Source of the DNA: WHSV01 sp050693975
GTDB lineage: Bacteria; Actinomycetota; CADDZG01; WHSQ01
NCBI GenBank assembly: GCA_050693975.1
Contig: JBOGWV010000209.1
Span: 1-26,408 of the forward strand
DNA: 26,408 nucleotides
Direction of reading: 5' to 3'
Position numbers and translations under genes: made by a program. The notes beneath the pieces are model-generated. The model ran no database searches. It saw only the letters and a list, made by a program, of their open reading frames with translations, and had not been told where the DNA came from. This document shows, piece by piece, positions 1 to 6,820 of this stretch (positions within the stretch are counted from its first letter, which is position 1; the number at the start of each line of letters is the position of its first letter).

Positions 1-628
1 GGTTGATGAAGACGAAGATCGTCTTGGAGCGGCTGACATTGCCGGTGAGCTTTCTGAGCGCCTGGCTCATGAGCCGGGCCTGGAGGCCGACGTGGCTGTC
101 GCCCATCTCGCCCTCGATCTCGGCGCGAGGCACCAGCGCGGCGACCGAGTCGATCACGATCACGTCCATCGCCCCCGAGCGCACCAGCGTGTCGGCGATC
201 TCGAGCGCCTGCTCACCGGTGTCGGGCTGGCTGACCAAGAGGTTGTCGATGTCGACCCCGACCGCCTTGGCGTAGGCCGGGTCGAGGGCGTGCTCGGCGT
301 CGATGAACGCAACCAGGCCCCCAGACTTCTGCGCCTCGGCCACGACGTGAAGGCTGACCGTCGTCTTGCCGCTACCCTCGGGACCGAATATCTCCACTAT
401 GCGGCCGCGCGGCAAACCGCCGACCCCCAGCGCCAGGTCGAGGGCCAGGGCACCGGTGGAGATGGCCTCGACGTCGTGATGGGGGCCGAGATCGCCCATG
501 CGCATGATCGAGCCCTTGCCATGCTGTTTCTCGATCTGGGCGAGCGTGTTCTCGACCGCCGCGTCGCGCCCCTTGAGGTCGCGACGGTTGTCCTGGACTG
601 CGTCCCTGCGTTCCCTGATGCTCGCCAC
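1..628 (-). CDS. recA: RecA recombinase, N-terminal 209 residues (cut by window edge)
   Basis: RecA is the ATP-dependent DNA strand-exchange protein of homologous recombination and the co-protease that triggers LexA self-cleavage. The reading frame runs off the left edge, so only about 60% of a typical 340-350 residue protein is present. Visible are the lead-in ISTGALALDLALG, Walker A GPEGSGKTT at residues 82-90, FIDAEHALDP and Walker B VIVIDSVAALVP. The GTG start at 628 is chosen because AAGGAGG lies 5 nt upstream. An in-frame ATG at 682 would add 18 residues but has no ribosome site. Walker A lies about 16 residues further in than in E. coli, so the N-terminus is slightly extended. No intein is seen in the visible part. 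A LexA box lies about 160 nt upstream. Identity is certain; only the missing C-terminus is unknown. Confidence 0.98.
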   Translation of the reverse strand, partial: MASIRERRDAVQDNRRDLKGRDAAVENTLAQIEKQHGKGSIMRMGDLGPHHDVEAISTGALALDLALGVGGLPRGRIVEIFGPEGSGKTTVSLHVVAEAQKSGGLVAFIDAEHALDPAYAKAVGVDIDNLLVSQPDTGEQALEIADTLVRSGAMDVIVIDSVAALVPRAEIEGEMGDSHVGLQARLMSQALRKLTGNVSRSKTIFVFIN

Positions 629-633
629 CGAGT

Positions 634-640
634 CCTCCTT
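634..640 (-). promoter_or_regulatory. Ribosome binding site of recA
   Basis: On the minus strand AAGGAGG stands 5 nt before the GTG at 628. It decides this start over the in-frame ATG at 682, which has no Shine-Dalgarno. Confidence 0.85.
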
Positions 641-778
641 GTCTAGGGTCGGTCTAGGTCGTTCCCAACCGGCCGCCGTCATCTGGGCCGACCATAGATA
701 TGGGGTGTGACAAACGTCTGCCCTGCGGTCCGGCCGAGCCCGCCCCGCGCTCTTCCCGCAGGAAGTCGTAACGAGCAG

Positions 779-807
779 ACCCTATCGAACATACGTTCGC
801 ATGTCCC
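779..807 (-). promoter_or_regulatory. Candidate recA promoter with the LexA box in its spacer
   Basis: On the minus strand GGGACA (802-807, 4 of 6 matches to TTGACA) and TAGGGT (779-784, fits TANNNT) are separated by exactly 17 nt. The LexA box fills most of that spacer, so bound LexA would block RNA polymerase directly. The resulting leader would be about 145 nt. The boxes are read by eye and are not strong matches, so their exact position is uncertain. Confidence 0.5.
786..799. promoter_or_regulatory. LexA (SOS) box upstream of recA
   Basis: The sequence CGAACATACGTTCG matches the Gram-positive/actinobacterial SOS consensus CGAAC-R-N-R-Y-GTTYG at every position. It lies in the divergent region between recA and a plus-strand gene starting at 943. 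Its spacing fits repression of recA. The plus-strand gene starts 144 nt away from the box, so joint control is unlikely. Confidence 0.9.
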
Positions 808-930
808 GGGTTTGAGGGAAACCTTTAATCTCGCCCTCCAGACTACTTACGCCCCCGTAGTTACCGCCGTGTCATTCTACGCTCTCCCCCGCCTGCGTGC
901 CGTCGGTATGGCTTGAAATTCGTCCCCGCT

Positions 931-936
931 TAATAT
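931..936 (+). promoter_or_regulatory. -10 box of a leaderless promoter
   Basis: TAATAT ends 6 nt before the ATG at 943, which places the transcription start on the A of that ATG. No Shine-Dalgarno is present. This is the usual layout of leaderless genes in Actinomycetota. Confidence 0.6.
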
Positions 937-942
937 CCGGCC

Positions 943-1626
943 ATGCCCGAAGCATCGAGCGCTTACCGCGGCTGCCGGGAGCGCATCAGCGAGCTCGCCT
1001 CGGAGGCGCCGGACGAGGCCCTGAGCCAAACCGTCCCGGCCTGTCCCGAATGGTCGGTGGTGGACCTGCTGGCTCATGTGATCGGCGTCGCGGAGGACTT
1101 CGCGGCCGGCAATCTCGAGGGGGCGGGCTCGGACGAGTGGACGAGCTCTCAGATCGCCCGGCGTTCCGAGATGGCGGTTCCAGAGCTCGTAGGAGCGTGG
1201 AGGGTCATCGCTGAGCCGATCGAATCGATGATGGATCATGTGCCTCCGGGACCGGTCTCCCTGCTGATCGGAGACCTCGTCTCGCACGAGCATGATCTAA
1301 GGGGCGCGCTCGACCGACCCGGGGCGCGCGACTCAGACGCGGTGTGGATCGGGCTCGATCGCTACGCCAGATGGTTTGGCAAGAGGATCAAGGATGCGGG
1401 CCTGCCATCCGTGACAGTGCGTTCCGCCGAGCGCCGCTGGCAGGCGGGAATTCTGGATCCCATCGTCGAGCTCGAGGGCGATGCTTTCGAACTGCTCCGG
1501 GCTATGACCGGCAGGAGGACCCCCGATGAGATCGCCGCGCTGAGTTGGACCGGCGACCCGAGTAACTACCTCGAACTCCTGCCGACGTACCCGCCGGCGG
1601 ACCGCTCTCTGGGCGAGTCGCTCTAG
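943..1626 (+). CDS. Maleylpyruvate isomerase family (mycothiol-dependent, DinB-like) protein
   Basis: This 227-residue protein belongs to the actinobacterial MDMPI/TIGR03083 group, DinB-like four-helix bundles of which some use mycothiol as cofactor and many have no known substrate. The family signature CPEWSVVDLLAHVIG covers residues 34-48, with H45 as likely first metal ligand. The second site, HEHDL, gives H115 and H117. The rest is a poorly conserved C-terminal part typical of the family. The ATG at 943 is favoured because TAATAT ends 6 nt before it, giving a leaderless transcript. The gene is divergent from recA. A paralogue stands next to cinA at 11216. The reaction cannot be inferred from sequence; detoxification or thiol transfer is possible. 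Confidence 0.85.
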   Translation: MPEASSAYRGCRERISELASEAPDEALSQTVPACPEWSVVDLLAHVIGVAEDFAAGNLEGAGSDEWTSSQIARRSEMAVPELVGAWRVIAEPIESMMDHVPPGPVSLLIGDLVSHEHDLRGALDRPGARDSDAVWIGLDRYARWFGKRIKDAGLPSVTVRSAERRWQAGILDPIVELEGDAFELLRAMTGRRTPDEIAALSWTGDPSNYLELLPTYPPADRSLGESL

Positions 1627-1635
1627 ACGGTTGCA

Positions 1636-1654
1636 AGAAACTTCAGAAGTTTTT
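1636..1654 (+). terminator. Possible intrinsic terminator after the isomerase-family gene
   Basis: Nine nt after the stop codon an AT-rich hairpin can form: AGAAACTT, loop CAG, then AAGTTTTT, with one G-T pair, followed by CTCT. The run of T overlaps the second arm. It stands out against the GC-rich surroundings, but the stem is low in GC and may be weak. Confidence 0.4.
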
Positions 1655-1710
1655 CTCTAAGAACCCACATCGGGCCAAACCTTGTCACACGTGATCGTCA
1701 TGATGAGGGC

Positions 1711-2823
1711 ATGGAGTTCAGTCATGCCGACGAAGCTGTCGCACAGCTAGAAAAGGCCAACGCAAACCTCGAGCCCGAACTGTTGAGCCTGGCCGCGGCT
1801 CGGGAGCAACTCAAGACCTACGCACGGGCGCAGCGACTTGTCGCCTTCGGGGTGGCCGCCCTTGCCCGCAGGATCGACGAGGCTGCCAGCCTGGCTCAGC
1901 TGACCGGCACCTCGGTGGGCAAGGCCAAGGAGACGATCGCCACGGGCAAGATCCTGAGTGGCTCCGCGCCGCTGGAGGACGCCCTCAAGCAGGGGGACAT
2001 CTCCTTGGACCAAGCTTGCGAGATCGCCAGGGCCGAGGAGTCCGCTCCCGGCGCAGCCGCGGAGTTGCTGAAGGTGGCCGAGGAAGAGTCCTTCCACGTG
2101 CTGCGAGAGAAAGCGCGCAAGGTCAAGCTGGAAGCCGAGCAGCACCGGGGTCTGGCGGAACGGCAGCGAGCGGCGCGCAAGGCGCGCAGCCACAGCGACG
2201 AACTGGGGATGGTCCACATCCACATGGAGCTCGAGCCGCACGTCGGGTCGCCGATCGTGGCGCGCGCCGAGGCGGAGGCGCAGCGGCTCGCTCGCAAGGC
2301 CAAGGCGGCGGGGACGAAAGCGCCCTTCGAGTGTCATCTCGCCGACGCCTACGCAATGATGCTCTCGGGTGGGGGCAAGGGCCGCGCCAAGCGGCCCGAG
2401 CTTGTGATACTGGTGAGCCACGAGGTGGCCAAGCGCGGTTGGGCCGACGTACGCGAGGGCGAGGTGTGCAAGATCCCGGGCGTGGGGCCGGTGGCACCGC
2501 AGGTAGCCAAGGAGATCGCTCAGGACGCGTTTCTCAACGGCGTGTTCTTCGACGGAGTCGATCTGCGCAACTTCAAGCACTGGTCGCGCGATCCCTCGGT
2601 CGAGGTGCGCACCGCTCTGGAGCTGGGAGAACCGCCCGATTTCGACGGCGTCTGTTGCGCGGATTGCGGTAACCGCCTCAGGCCCGAGTTCGATCACGTC
2701 GAGCCGCGCGTTGCTCTCGGTCCCACGTCACATGGCAACCTCAAACCGCGTTGCTACGGCTGCCACCAGCTAAAGACCGAGCGGGATCGCAAGGCCGGCA
2801 AGCTCAAGCCGCCTGAGCCCTGA
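1711..2823 (+). CDS. HNH endonuclease of the DUF222/13E12-repeat type
   Basis: This is a 370-residue protein with a long helical, charged N-terminal part (residues 1 to about 170, DUF222-like) and a C-terminal HNH nuclease domain. The zinc-binding pairs are C316-x2-C319 and C348-x2-C351. The catalytic set is D328-H329 in EFDHVEP, N343 in GNLKP and H352 in CYGCHQLKT. All key residues are present, so it is probably active. Families of this kind occur in many copies in actinobacterial genomes and are thought to move, but no repeats or target-site duplications are visible here. The start ATG has GAGGG directly in front, too close for a normal ribosome site; CATGAT 6 nt upstream would permit a leaderless transcript. 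The DNA target is unknown. Confidence 0.88.
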   Translation: MEFSHADEAVAQLEKANANLEPELLSLAAAREQLKTYARAQRLVAFGVAALARRIDEAASLAQLTGTSVGKAKETIATGKILSGSAPLEDALKQGDISLDQACEIARAEESAPGAAAELLKVAEEESFHVLREKARKVKLEAEQHRGLAERQRAARKARSHSDELGMVHIHMELEPHVGSPIVARAEAEAQRLARKAKAAGTKAPFECHLADAYAMMLSGGGKGRAKRPELVILVSHEVAKRGWADVREGEVCKIPGVGPVAPQVAKEIAQDAFLNGVFFDGVDLRNFKHWSRDPSVEVRTALELGEPPDFDGVCCADCGNRLRPEFDHVEPRVALGPTSHGNLKPRCYGCHQLKTERDRKAGKLKPPEP

Positions 2824-3034
2824 CCCGAGCATCACGATCTTCCATCTACTGGCAGAGATGGACCAGGTGGACCAGACGCTTTCGGAGCACTACTACTCAC
2901 TAACCTCTAAGCCGCCAAGTTTCGAGCCGTGATTCCCCTGGACGAGGCGCTGCAGACGCGGGGGGTCGCCGAACTTGTGGGCAGGGAAATCTGGGCGGCG
3001 TGCTGCCCCAGAAAGTTGAGGATCGGGCGGTCGG
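2824..3034. other. Gap between convergent HNH nuclease and VOC genes
   Basis: This 211-nt stretch lies between the stop codons of a plus-strand and a minus-strand gene. No convincing terminator hairpin, coding sequence or repeat is seen. A frame opening with GTG at 2929 runs into the VOC gene on the opposite strand and has no ribosome site. The stretch may be decayed sequence left by insertion of the nuclease gene. Confidence 0.4.
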
Positions 3035-3520
3035 TCAGCCGGCCTCTTTTAGGAGCGCGTCGACGTCCAGGGGCTCGGTCACCATCGCGACGTCGCCGTT
3101 ATCGAGATAAGGCCACTGGTCGCGGGGCCGGTCCCAGTAGAGCTCGATGCCGTTGTTGTCGGGGTCGTGCAGGTACAGCGCCTGGCTCACGCCGTGATCC
3201 GACGCTCCGTCGATCGTCCACCCGGACTCGAGCACGCGCTTGAGTGCGCCGGCGAGGTCCGTCCGTGACTCGTACAGGATCGCGAAGTGAAAGAGTCCCG
3301 CCGCTCTTAAGGGCGCGGGCCCGGCACCCTTGGAATGCCAGGTGTTAAGCCCGAGATGATGGTGATACCCGCCGTAGCTGAGGAACGCCGCATCAGTGCC
3401 GTAGCGCGCCATCACCTTCATTCCCAGAGCGTTCTCGTAGAACTGCACCGACCGCTCGAGGTCGCTGACCTTGAGGTGCACGTGTCCGATCCCGGCGTTG
3501 GGTGAAACGCTGGTTCCCAA
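3035..3520 (-). CDS. VOC-family (glyoxalase/extradiol dioxygenase-like) protein
   Basis: This 161-residue protein of the vicinal oxygen chelate superfamily has two beta-alpha-beta-beta-beta units: GHVHLKVSDLERSVQFYENALG at the start and GLFHFAIL in the middle. Likely metal ligands are the H in GHVHL, the H in GLFHFAIL and the E in NNGIELYWDRP near the end. The motifs YHHHLGLNTW and DPDNNGIELYWDRP resemble CatE/YfiE-like catechol-dioxygenase relatives, but the substrate is unknown. The TTG start is chosen because AAGGAG lies 6 nt upstream. It follows the YcnI-like gene on the same strand after 125 nt containing a hairpin, so it may be its own unit. Confidence 0.9.
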   Translation of the reverse strand: MGTSVSPNAGIGHVHLKVSDLERSVQFYENALGMKVMARYGTDAAFLSYGGYHHHLGLNTWHSKGAGPAPLRAAGLFHFAILYESRTDLAGALKRVLESGWTIDGASDHGVSQALYLHDPDNNGIELYWDRPRDQWPYLDNGDVAMVTEPLDVDALLKEAG

Positions 3521-3593
3521 GTCGTTCTCCTTTAAGTCCTGGTCGTGTCGAAGACGTCAACATGGTTCTCCTTGAGTCGAAGGATTCAACGCG

Positions 3594-3623
3594 CCCCGCC
3601 GCCGAAGGATTCCGCCGGCGGGG
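3594..3623 (-). terminator. Hairpin after the copper cassette, possible terminator
   Basis: CCCCGCCG and CGGCGGGG form a perfect 8-bp GC stem around a 14-nt loop. It begins 22 nt beyond the stop of the YcnI-like gene. No T-run follows, which is common in actinobacterial terminators but leaves the function unproven. The octamer AAGGATTC occurs both in the loop and just outside the stem. Confidence 0.45.
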
Positions 3624-3645
3624 AACGACTGAAGGAGGTGCCGGG

Positions 3646-4338
3646 CTAGGCGCGCTTCCGCAGAGCGAGAATCAGAGCGGCTCCGCCGAGCAAGATTCCG
3701 ATTCCGCCGAGGATCACGCCGAGGTTGGAAGCTTCCGAGTCGTCCTCGGACGCGGCGGTCGGCTGGGTGTCCGGCTCACTGGGCTCGCCGGAACTCTCGT
3801 TGAGTCGCGCCAGGACGCTGAGCTGGCCCTCGTCCTCGGCGAATCCCGTGTCGATGACGTTCACGATCGCGGCGGGCTCGTCTGCGTCCGCCGGGCCGAT
3901 CCAACGAACCACCTCGCCGCCCTCGTAGGTCTGGAGCGCAGGAAACTCCAGCGCACCGGGATCGTCGGGCGTCCGAATCGAGAACCCAAACTCGTCGAAC
4001 TCTTCCGGCTCGATCGAACCGCCGCTCCACGTAACCGTGTCGACCACCTCGGTGACCTCTTCGCCGAACACCTCGATGGGCTCGTCGAGCGTCTTCATCT
4101 TGACGGTGCGGTCCCACCCCTCCTTGGGCTGGAAGCTGACGTTGGTGACCGTCTCGGGAAACTGCACCTCGACCTTGGTGGTGGCCGCGTCGGGCGTCTC
4201 GTTGGGAACGCGGACGACGAAGCGACTGAAGGAGCCCACTCCGGCCTCGTTCGGCTGCACGGTGACATGAGCGAACGCGGGTGCCGCAACAACGATTGCC
4301 AGCGCCGACGCAACGGCGACCGTGAGAATCCTTCTCAT
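3646..4338 (-). CDS. YcnI-like (DUF1775) copper-binding membrane-anchored protein
   Basis: This 230-residue protein is made as a precursor. A signal peptide ends in PAFA-H, leaving H24 as the mature N-terminal residue. In characterised YcnI proteins that histidine forms a single-His brace holding Cu(II), and DUF1775 is thought to act as a copper chaperone. A DUF1775 domain spans residues 24 to about 165. An acidic, Thr/Ser-rich linker, one membrane helix (LGVILGGIGILLGGAALILAL) and a basic end RKRA follow, so it is anchored facing outward. The ATG at 4338 is chosen because AAAGGAAG lies 4 nt upstream and the signal peptide begins there; the frame stays open further upstream inside the preceding gene. 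It is the last gene of the cassette, 14 nt after the CopC-CopD gene, as in Bacillus ycnJ-ycnI neighbourhoods. Confidence 0.93.
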   Translation of the reverse strand: MRRILTVAVASALAIVVAAPAFAHVTVQPNEAGVGSFSRFVVRVPNETPDAATTKVEVQFPETVTNVSFQPKEGWDRTVKMKTLDEPIEVFGEEVTEVVDTVTWSGGSIEPEEFDEFGFSIRTPDDPGALEFPALQTYEGGEVVRWIGPADADEPAAIVNVIDTGFAEDEGQLSVLARLNESSGEPSEPDTQPTAASEDDSEASNLGVILGGIGILLGGAALILALRKRA

Positions 4339-4352
4339 CAATCTTCCTTTCG

Positions 4353-6176
4353 TTAAGGATTGTTGACCGTCACGGAGACGGTGGTGCGCTCCTCGGTGAA
4401 CTTGTCGAGGCGCGCGACGATCTCGAAACTCCACTCTCCCGGCACCGAAAGCTGATTGCCTTGAACGACGAAGTGGCCGGGAGCAAGCTTCTTGCCTTCG
4501 CCCACGAGGGGACCGATGTCCTCCGAGGGCATGGTGAACAGCACCTCCATCTGCTTAAGACGGACGGGTTCGCCCGTGGGAGTCACCGCGGTGAGGTGCA
4601 CCTGGTTGGCGCCGACCTCGTTGGGATCGACCAGTACGTCGAGGTTGTCGTCGCCGAGTCGCACCGTGTCCACGAACGGGCCCTCGATTCCCGCATCCAC
4701 TCGCGCCGGCGCGAGGTTGACGAGCAGTGCCGTCGCGGCGACGACGGCCACCGCAAGCGCGAGTTCGCCGCCGATCAGTCGCCGCAACGTCGCGACCGCC
4801 CCACCTCCGCGGGACGACACCTCTGCCAGACGCGGCTTGAGCCAGCGCTGATTGATGGCGCCAAGGACAAGCAAGGGAACGAACAACGCGAGCTTCGCAA
4901 CGAGGGTGAGCCCGTACGAAGTGTCGAAGAGCGCTCGCCACGCGCCTACCTCGACGAACGAGCGATAGGTTCCGGTCACCACGATGGCGGCCACCGAGAT
5001 CATCGCCGCGGTCGAGAAGCGTCCGACCACCGGCGCCAGCACCGCCGCCCGCTCTGCATCGTCGAGCTGCTTCGTCGCCGGCCACGCCGCGAACGCGAGG
5101 ACCACCAGTCCCCCTATCCATGCGGCCGCGCCGGCAAGATGAATGACGTCGGCCGTCAGGTTGACTGCCACCGGCTCGGTCGTTCCCGCATGCCCCTGCA
5201 AGCCGGGGGTAACGAGCAGCGCCACACTCCAGAGGGCCGCCGTCACCAGCAGCCACGACGGAATCGGTGCGCGCGCCGCCGCCGCTCCGACGCTTGCCGA
5301 AGACCTCGTGCCACCATCGAACGCGATCTCGCGGGAGCCACGGGCGAGCGCCACGAACAGCGCTCCTCCTGTGAGCAACAGCGCCACCCTTGCGAGTGCG
5401 ATCGCTCCGTAACGTGTCGCGATGACATCGCCCAGCACGGATGGGGTCATGGCATCCAGTAGCGAGAAGCCGCCGGCGACCGAACCCTGCAGCACGATCG
5501 TGACGAGCGTCGCGATCAGCGAGCCCGTCCACGACCAAACCAGTAGCCTTCGCCAGCGATGCGCAAAGGCGTCGTCGACCTCGGGGCTACGAACGAGATC
5601 CTCGCGCCGTGGTCGCCGCCACAAGAGCGACGCAAACACCAGGGAGCCAACCAGGAGGATGAGTGAGGAGAAGTTCACCCAGCGCGCGGCGCCGAACAGC
5701 GCTCCGCCTATCGCGGAACCTCCCGACTCGCCGCCGAGCACCTCGTCGGCGATCCCTTGGGGGTGGTTGCCCGGCGCTCCCACATGAAACACGAACGCCT
5801 CTGAGATCGGATGTGAGTCCGCCGAGATCACTCGCCATGTGACCGTGTAAGTCCCGTTCGGGAGATCGTCCGCAAGCTTGACCCCGACCTTGGTGGGGTC
5901 GCCCGAGACGTGCTCGGCGTCGCCCTCGTCCACGCGGGTTCCGTTCGTGTCGTAGACCCGAATGGCTCCAAGCGCGATCTCGACGGCCTCGCTGAAGGTC
6001 ATCACGACGCGTTCGGGCAGGCTCGGCACGACCTCGTCGATCCCAGGTTCGGTTGACTGCACGATTGCGTGTGCCTGCGCCGGCGCGCTCGTGCCAAGAA
6101 CCAGGACACACACGAACACCACACAAACAAACGCTGCTCCGGTCCTTCGACGGACCGGATCCAAAGAGTTGGTCAC
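4353..6176 (-). CDS. CopC-CopD-YtkA fusion, copper transport membrane protein
   Basis: This 607-residue protein combines three copper-related modules. After a signal peptide ending APAQA comes a CopC domain whose Cu(II) ligands are visible: mature N-terminal H36, and D120 and H122 in SADSHPI. A CopD domain with about eight membrane helices follows (roughly 150-480, including VIHLAGAAAWIGGLV), the presumed copper channel. The last 110 residues resemble a YtkA-like outer beta domain. Bacillus YcnJ has a similar build and imports copper. The GTG at 6176 is chosen because GGGAG lies 7 nt upstream and the signal peptide follows; the frame is open for 588 nt more, but that is read-through of the preceding gene. 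It starts 53 nt after the His-rich membrane gene. Direction of transport, import or tolerance, is not shown by sequence. Confidence 0.93.
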   Translation of the reverse strand: MTNSLDPVRRRTGAAFVCVVFVCVLVLGTSAPAQAHAIVQSTEPGIDEVVPSLPERVVMTFSEAVEIALGAIRVYDTNGTRVDEGDAEHVSGDPTKVGVKLADDLPNGTYTVTWRVISADSHPISEAFVFHVGAPGNHPQGIADEVLGGESGGSAIGGALFGAARWVNFSSLILLVGSLVFASLLWRRPRREDLVRSPEVDDAFAHRWRRLLVWSWTGSLIATLVTIVLQGSVAGGFSLLDAMTPSVLGDVIATRYGAIALARVALLLTGGALFVALARGSREIAFDGGTRSSASVGAAAARAPIPSWLLVTAALWSVALLVTPGLQGHAGTTEPVAVNLTADVIHLAGAAAWIGGLVVLAFAAWPATKQLDDAERAAVLAPVVGRFSTAAMISVAAIVVTGTYRSFVEVGAWRALFDTSYGLTLVAKLALFVPLLVLGAINQRWLKPRLAEVSSRGGGAVATLRRLIGGELALAVAVVAATALLVNLAPARVDAGIEGPFVDTVRLGDDNLDVLVDPNEVGANQVHLTAVTPTGEPVRLKQMEVLFTMPSEDIGPLVGEGKKLAPGHFVVQGNQLSVPGEWSFEIVARLDKFTEERTTVSVTVNNP

Positions 6177-6183
6177 AGAGTTG

Positions 6184-6188
6184 CTCCC
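6184..6188 (-). promoter_or_regulatory. Ribosome binding site of the CopC-CopD fusion gene
   Basis: GGGAG on the minus strand stands 7 nt before the GTG at 6176. It decides the start, because the frame remains open for almost 200 codons upstream. Confidence 0.6.
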
Positions 6189-6229
6189 AAGTAAGCCGGC
6201 GGGTTGTCCACCGGGAATGAAACGACTAC

Positions 6230-6811
6230 CTAGGAGGGGGGACCTCTGAGGGTTCCTGATCCGGTCGCCACCTCGTGACGAGCGGGGACCATTGATGCGA
6301 CGAGTGGGAAGAAATACGCGGTAGGCGTGGAGAAACCGGGATCTCTCCTCGTCGCGACGAGGGTGACGATGCGCGCGAACGCGACCAGCAGCAGCGCGCC
6401 GGCAAGTGCGACGACCGCCTGCAGCGCGAGTCCCGCCACCACGGCCGGCTCCTCGAACAGGTGCCCCGGCCCGAGCCCCGACAGGGTACGCTCGCTTGCC
6501 TCGAGGGCGAGGAAGCCGAGTGATTGAAAGACGACCAACTTCAGCGCCAGCCTGCTCACGGAGAGCCTGCCTGTTCGTCCCGGACCCGCACCCGCCAGGT
6601 TCCGGCCGAAGCCCACGAAGCCGGCGACGAGCAACCCCATCGCCATCCCGACGAAGTAGGGCCAGTGGCCGTGGCCGGTGTGCGCGAGCAGCTCGTGCTG
6701 GTGAACACCACCTCCGGATACGAACAGATATGCGAAATGGTGGGCAATGATTATTCCGGCGCACGAAAGTCCGCCGATCGCCATCATCGTCGCCGCTCGA
6801 TTACGTCGCAT
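6230..6811 (-). CDS. His-rich four-helix membrane protein of the copper cassette
   Basis: I do not recognise this 193-residue protein. Four hydrophobic helices are visible at about 9-31, 51-69, 87-106 and 124-150. Between the end of helix 1 and helix 2 it carries histidines 24, 25, 37, 39, 44, 47 and 49, clustered as HQHELLAHTGHGHW. This pattern suggests a metal-binding loop, probably outside the cell. A further GHLFEEP lies before helix 4. The C-terminal 40 residues are hydrophilic. The gene starts 9 nt after the stop of the 2-TM gene with no clear ribosome site, so it is probably translated by coupling. Its place just before the CopC-CopD gene suggests copper capture or hand-over, which is inference. 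Confidence 0.8.
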   Translation of the reverse strand: MRRNRAATMMAIGGLSCAGIIIAHHFAYLFVSGGGVHQHELLAHTGHGHWPYFVGMAMGLLVAGFVGFGRNLAGAGPGRTGRLSVSRLALKLVVFQSLGFLALEASERTLSGLGPGHLFEEPAVVAGLALQAVVALAGALLLVAFARIVTLVATRRDPGFSTPTAYFFPLVASMVPARHEVATGSGTLRGPPS

Positions 6812-6820
6812 GGCCGGGGG

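Larger units (their letters stand above)
629..942. other. Divergent intergenic region between recA and the isomerase-family gene
   Basis: This 314-nt gap holds the recA promoter and LexA box (779-807), a long recA leader, and a leaderless promoter for the plus-strand gene (-10 at 931-936). Just before the recA ribosome site, on the minus strand, the near-repeat GACCTAGACC/GACCCTAGAC stands in tandem. A 13-codon ATG frame without a ribosome site occurs in the leader and is probably meaningless. No RNA gene or further coding sequence is apparent. Confidence 0.7.

Noticed and set aside
1..628. Possible RecA intein as in some mycobacteria
   Set aside because: The visible 209 residues run through Walker A and B without interruption; the rest is outside the window.
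762..772. GAAGTCGTAAC resembles the conserved 3' end of 16S rRNA
   Set aside because: Only 11 nt match and no further rRNA sequence flanks it; taken as chance in the recA leader.
1747..2697. 316-codon minus-strand frame opposite the HNH nuclease
   Set aside because: Antisense shadow of a gene with a clear HNH domain.
2929..3243. GTG-started frame in the gap after the HNH gene
   Set aside because: No ribosome site, Arg/Pro/Ser-rich product, and its second half lies opposite the VOC gene.
3628..3637. CACCTCCTTC in the minus transcript equals the anti-Shine-Dalgarno sequence of 16S rRNA
   Set aside because: Nothing around resembles rRNA; a chance match just after the YcnI-like stop.
3502..4356. 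284-codon plus-strand frame opposite the YcnI-like gene
   Set aside because: Antisense shadow; the minus-strand protein has a signal peptide, domain and membrane anchor.
4353..6764. An 803-codon open frame could give the CopC-CopD protein a 196-residue N-terminal extension
   Set aside because: The extension is Arg-rich, overlaps the His-rich gene in another frame, and a GTG with ribosome site followed by a signal peptide stands at 6176.
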